Positions 60,824-64,000 of a DNA stretch of 64,000 bases are shown piece by piece; positions within the stretch are counted from its first letter, which is position 1, and the number at the start of each line of letters is the position of its first letter. Under the pieces are notes generated by a model. The model saw only the letters and a list, made by a program, of their open reading frames with translations, ran no database searches and had not been told where the DNA came from. Made by a program: the position numbers and the translations under genes. Source of the stretch: an uncultured Paracoccaceae bacterium (lineage in GTDB: Bacteria; Pseudomonadota; Alphaproteobacteria; Rhodobacterales; Rhodobacteraceae); assembly GCA_937146765.1 (NCBI GenBank), contig CAKZRP010000020.1:1-64000 (forward strand), read 5' to 3'.

Positions 60824-61742
60824 AACACCGATCCTGCAGCTCGACGGCCTCAGCAAGACCTTTAACGTGCGCCCGATCTTTGGCCGTGCCACGCAGGTGG
60901 AGGCGCTGCGCAATGTCTCGCTTTCGCTCCATCCGGGGCGGGCGCTGGCGCTGGTGGGCGAGAGTGGCTCCGGCAAAAGCACCGTGGGCCGGATGATCGT
61001 CGGCCACCACAGGCCCACCGCCGGGCGCATCCTGTTTGAGGGGCGCGACATTGCCGAGCTGACCAGCCGCGCCGACCAGATGCGCTATCGCCAAGCGGTG
61101 CAGATGGTGTTTCAGGACCCGTTCTCGGCCCTGAACCCGGCCCATACGATCCGGCACCACCTGGCGCGCGCCCTGTCGCTGCACCAGCCGGAGGTGGACC
61201 CCGAGGCGGCCCTGCGCGCGATCCTCGAGGATGTGGAGCTCGACCCCATCAGCACCCCTGCGAAGTTCCCGCATGAGCTGTCCGGTGGGCAGCGACAGCG
61301 GGTGAACTTTGCCCGGGCCCTGGCGGTGAAGGCGCGGCTGATCGTGGCGGATGAGCCGACCTCGATGCTGGATGTGTCGATCCGCAAGTCGATCCTTGGG
61401 CTGATGCAGCGGCTGAAGGCGGAGCATGGTCTGGCGATCCTTTACATTACCCATGACATTGCCACCGCCGAATATCTGGCCGAGGAAACGGCAGTGATGT
61501 TCCGCGGGCAAGTGGTGGAGCAGGGGCCGACCGCCTCGGTCGTGGGGGCGCCGCAGCATGGCTATACCCGCCTGTTGCGCGCCGCCGTTCCGGACCCGGC
61601 CCTGCGCCTGACCGGCAGCGATGCGGGCTTTGCCGCCGAAGCGCAGCGGGTGCGGGCGGCGAGCGTTCCCCCGGTCGCGCAGATGCGCGACGTGGCCCTC
61701 GGCCATCGGATCGCGGAACACGCGGAGGTGACCCATGCCTGA
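60813..61742 (+). CDS. ABC transporter ATP-binding protein (DppF/OppF type)
   Basis: A 309-residue ATPase with Walker A GESGSGKST, Q loop MVFQDPFSALNP, signature LSGGQRQRV, Walker B LIVADEPTSMLD and the switch His in YITHDIATAEYL. ATG at 60813 follows GGAAGGAGCC. The C-terminal extension (GYTRLLRAAVPDP) is the oligopeptide-transporter type. It overlaps the GNAT gene by 8 bp. Confidence 0.93.
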   Translation: MLSETPILQLDGLSKTFNVRPIFGRATQVEALRNVSLSLHPGRALALVGESGSGKSTVGRMIVGHHRPTAGRILFEGRDIAELTSRADQMRYRQAVQMVFQDPFSALNPAHTIRHHLARALSLHQPEVDPEAALRAILEDVELDPISTPAKFPHELSGGQRQRVNFARALAVKARLIVADEPTSMLDVSIRKSILGLMQRLKAEHGLAILYITHDIATAEYLAEETAVMFRGQVVEQGPTASVVGAPQHGYTRLLRAAVPDPALRLTGSDAGFAAEAQRVRAASVPPVAQMRDVALGHRIAEHAEVTHA

Positions 61743-62190
61743 CATGCTGGTGCCGCTTTATACCCTGCCGCCGGTGCCCGCGCTGGCGGAGGGGCTGGTG
61801 ATCCGCCCCGCGCTGCCCTTTGAGGCGCATGTGCTCTTGGACTTCACCGCCCGCCACTTCAGCCCGAAGTGGGTGGATGAATGTACCGTCGCTTTGGCGG
61901 CGCGGCCCGCCAAGGTGCTGATCGCAACCCAAGGCACGACCCTTCTGGGGTTCGCCTGCTATGATGTCACCTTTCGCGGGTTTTTCGGCCCCACCGGCGT
62001 CGCGCCCGAGGCGCGCGGCAAGGGGCTGGGCAAGGCGCTGTTGCTCGCTGCTCTGCACCGCCTGCGGGACGAGGGCTTTGCCTATGGCGTCATCGGTGGC
62101 GCTGGCCCGGTGGAGTTCTACCGCCAGACCTGCGGCGCCATTGCGATCCCCGATAGTGACCCCGGCGCCTATGCGGGCGCCCTTGTTTAG
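61735..62190 (+). CDS. GNAT family N-acetyltransferase in the chito-oligosaccharide operon
   Basis: A 151-residue GNAT protein. The acetyl-CoA-binding segment is GVAPEARGKGLGKALLLAALHRLRDEGFAYGVIGG, and the C-terminal GAGPVEFYRQTCGAIAIPDSDPGAY is typical. The N-terminal LVIRPALPFEAHVLLDFTARHFSPKW positions the acceptor site. It overlaps the ATPase gene by 8 bp and precedes GH20 by 33 bp, so it belongs to the operon. A role in acetylating glucosamine or partially deacetylated oligosaccharide is conceivable but not shown by sequence. Confidence 0.88.
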   Translation: MPDMLVPLYTLPPVPALAEGLVIRPALPFEAHVLLDFTARHFSPKWVDECTVALAARPAKVLIATQGTTLLGFACYDVTFRGFFGPTGVAPEARGKGLGKALLLAALHRLRDEGFAYGVIGGAGPVEFYRQTCGAIAIPDSDPGAYAGALV

Positions 62191-62223
62191 ACCTTTGTTA
62201 GACCCTGATAGGACAGATTTCAG

Positions 62224-64000
62224 ATGATGTTCCACCTCGACAGCCTCTGGCATGAGGACGCCCGCGCGATGGAATTCGCGCTCACCAATTGCGGCGAGAC
62301 GGCGGTTGCCAATCCGCGCCTGTGCTACGGCAGCCTGACGCGGGCGCTGCGCCCCTCGCAAGCCACCGGTGCGCGGCTGCTGCGGCGGCAGGCGAATTAC
62401 CACGAATATGCCGCGCCCGAAGGTTTTGTGCTGCAGCCGGGCGAAACCTGGCGCTTTACCGAGGCGAGCCTGACCCGCCCGGCAAAGCACTCCAACGAGG
62501 GGCCAAAGTCGGCCGGGCTGTTGCTGGAGGACGGCACGATGGTTCCGGTCTTTGCCAGCGATTTGCAGGCGGAGCGGGCCTTTGGGGCAGCCACGGCGGT
62601 GGATAATCAGGCTCTAACCCTTGGGGTTTTGCCGCAGCCGCAAGGGGTTTCCGTAGACAGCTGGCAGGCTCTCGCGCCGGTGCATCTGGCCGTTGCCGCC
62701 CGCGACGTGGCCACCTTGCAGGCGGTCTCGCAGGTTGCGGCCCTGACCCGGCGGCTGCATCCCTTGGTGCCGGTGCCCTTTGTGCTGACCGCGCGTGAGG
62801 ATGTGCCGCGGCTGGAGATCGCAGGGGACGAGACCCTTGCGCAGGATGGCTACACCTTAGACTGGCGGGCGGGTCAGGTGACGCTGCGCCATGGGGCAGG
62901 GCAGGGGCTGTTGCACGGGCTTGTCAGCCTCGCCCAAGCGCTGACCAGCGCCCATATGGAGCCCGCGCGCTATGGCGTGCCGCTGGAGGGGACGGTCACT
63001 GATGCCCCCCGCCACGGCTGGCGCGGCGCGCATCTGGATGTCTCGCGGCAGTTCTACCCGCTCGATCAGGTGCTGCGCTATGTGGACATCCTGGCCTGGC
63101 ACAAGATGAACCGCTTTCACTGGCACCTGACGGATGACGAGGGCTGGCGGCTGGAGATCAAATCCTATCCCGCCCTCACCGAGAGCGCGGCGCAGACGGG
63201 CATGGGGCAGCCCGTGTTGCCGCAGCTGGGGCCGGATATGGGCGGGCAGGGTGGTTACTACACCCAAGCCGAGGCCCGGCAGGTGGTGCGCCATGCCAGC
63301 GCCTTGGGGGTTGAGGTGATGCCGGAGATCGACATTCCCGGCCATTGCGCCTGTGTCCTTGGCGCGCTGCCGGAACTGGTCGATCAGGAGGAGCCGGAGA
63401 GCTATTGGTCGGTGCAGGGCTTTGCCAACAACGCGCTCAACCCGGCGATCGAGGCCTCCTATACCTTTGCCGAAAAAGTTCTCGCCGAGGTCTGCGAGGT
63501 CTTCCCCTTCGAGATCATCCATGTGGGCGGCGACGAGGTGGCGGAGGGCGCCTGGATGAAATCGCCCAAGGCGCAGGCGATGATGCGCGAAACGGGTCTG
63601 AAGGATACGCACGAGCTGCAGGCCTATTTCCTGCGCCACATTCAGGAGTTTCTGGCGGGTCTCGGTCGCAAGCTTGGCGGCTGGGAAGAGGTCGCCCATG
63701 GTGGCGGGGTAAAGCCGGAGAACACTCTGCTGTTTGCCTGGACCACGGTAGAGAAAACCGCCGAGCTGGCCGAGGCGGGCTATGACGTGGTGAGCACGCC
63801 CGGGCAGGCCTATTACCTCGACATGGCGCTGTCGGAGGCCTGGTATGCACCGGGCGCGAGCTGGGCGGGCTTCACGCCGCTGGCGACCACCTATGCCTTT
63901 GAGGCCAACAATGGCGCGGCGGCGCTGCAAGAGCGGCTGAAGGGCGTGCAGGCCTGCGTCTGGAGCGAGCATCTGACCACCATGGCGCGGAAGAACCACA
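62224..64000 (+). CDS. Beta-N-acetylhexosaminidase, GH20 family (3' end beyond window)
   Basis: An open frame of at least 592 codons starting MMFHLDSLWHEDARAMEF (ATG at 62224; ATG at 62227 is equally possible) and running off the window. The GH20 catalytic pair Asp437-Glu438 lies in HVGGDEVAEG; the barrel start is RHGWRGAHLDVSRQFYPLDQVLRYVDILAWHKMNRFHWHLTDDEGWRLEIK, followed by PEIDIPGHC. The N-terminal half has the CHB_HEX-type and GH20b-like domains. No signal peptide is visible, so the enzyme is cytoplasmic and would hydrolyse imported (GlcNAc)n to GlcNAc, which the kinase at 22017 could phosphorylate. Confidence 0.93.
   Translation, partial: MMFHLDSLWHEDARAMEFALTNCGETAVANPRLCYGSLTRALRPSQATGARLLRRQANYHEYAAPEGFVLQPGETWRFTEASLTRPAKHSNEGPKSAGLLLEDGTMVPVFASDLQAERAFGAATAVDNQALTLGVLPQPQGVSVDSWQALAPVHLAVAARDVATLQAVSQVAALTRRLHPLVPVPFVLTAREDVPRLEIAGDETLAQDGYTLDWRAGQVTLRHGAGQGLLHGLVSLAQALTSAHMEPARYGVPLEGTVTDAPRHGWRGAHLDVSRQFYPLDQVLRYVDILAWHKMNRFHWHLTDDEGWRLEIKSYPALTESAAQTGMGQPVLPQLGPDMGGQGGYYTQAEARQVVRHASALGVEVMPEIDIPGHCACVLGALPELVDQEEPESYWSVQGFANNALNPAIEASYTFAEKVLAEVCEVFPFEIIHVGGDEVAEGAWMKSPKAQAMMRETGLKDTHELQAYFLRHIQEFLAGLGRKLGGWEEVAHGGGVKPENTLLFAWTTVEKTAELAEAGYDVVSTPGQAYYLDMALSEAWYAPGASWAGFTPLATTYAFEANNGAAALQERLKGVQACVWSEHLTTMARKNH

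Noticed and set aside
58129..61742. Dipeptide transporter gene names dppBCDF
   Set aside because: The family is clear, but the substrate is more likely a chito-oligosaccharide, so symbols were withheld.

Overview
The window is high-GC chromosomal DNA of an alphaproteobacterium, most likely a marine Rhodobacteraceae (Roseobacter-group) strain. The placement rests on the block murA - DUF2948 - hisD - UPF0262 - low-Mr phosphatase ... infA - maf - RNase E/G - yacG - tRNA-Phe, on the Anbu operon, and on the many TRAP/ABC loci and choline-sulfatase. Housekeeping genes and two tRNAs argue for a chromosome. I see no CRISPR array, rRNA or complete prophage. The only mobile DNA is an IS end and a truncated integrase at the left edge, beside tRNA-Phe. 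Layout: 1-0.55 kb, IS end, broken integrase, tRNA-Phe. 0.6-10.3 kb, housekeeping block on the minus strand, interrupted by four accessory genes (amidohydrolase, coiled-coil protein, GNAT, SnoaL-like). 10.4-13.1 kb, tRNA-Thr and a chemoreceptor. 13.2-15.5 kb, betC-betI with a BetI-type operator. 15.6-25.9 kb, two divergent amino-sugar operons: murQ plus a CUT1 sugar ABC transporter and a Gfo/Idh oxidoreductase leftward; an amino-sugar kinase, a GntR regulator, an isomerising deaminase and nagA rightward. 25.9-32.4 kb, two molybdoenzyme loci: fdhD with an FdhF/YdeP-like oxidoreductase, and iorAB. 32.4-36 kb, a ProC-like reductase, a TetR regulator and an N-methylproline-demethylase-like flavoenzyme. 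36-40.6 kb, a GGDEF-EAL protein, a di-haem peroxidase and flagellin. 40.8-44.8 kb, the Anbu proteasome-like operon. 44.8-52.8 kb, a TRAP transporter with a D-amino-acid lyase-like enzyme, a KDG-type kinase, RidA and an M81 protein, divergent from an RpiR regulator. 52.8-64 kb, a ChiS-like hybrid sensor divergent from a family-5 binding protein, Dpp-type ABC transporter, GNAT and GH20 beta-N-acetylhexosaminidase. The main find is the last block. Its order (hybrid sensor kinase with an extra C-terminal domain, family-5 binding protein, two permeases, two ATPases, cytoplasmic GH20) matches the Vibrio chitin-sensing locus (ChiS, CBP, chitobiose ABC importer, hexosaminidase). With the 15.6-25.9 kb operons, which can take GlcNAc to fructose-6-phosphate, the window could encode sensing, uptake, cleavage and central catabolism of chito-oligosaccharides. 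The TRAP operon may add an amino-sugar-acid branch (D-glucosaminate to KDG). Regulatory DNA is readable at several places: phased GGTA repeats between the amino-sugar operons, three copies of a TGTAyCTTAGGTACA-like box upstream of the TRAP operon and its RpiR regulator, a paired TTGACACnnGTGTCAA operator between the TetR gene and the demethylase gene, and a BetI-like box upstream of betC. All functional statements rest on sequence reading and family knowledge; no search was run.
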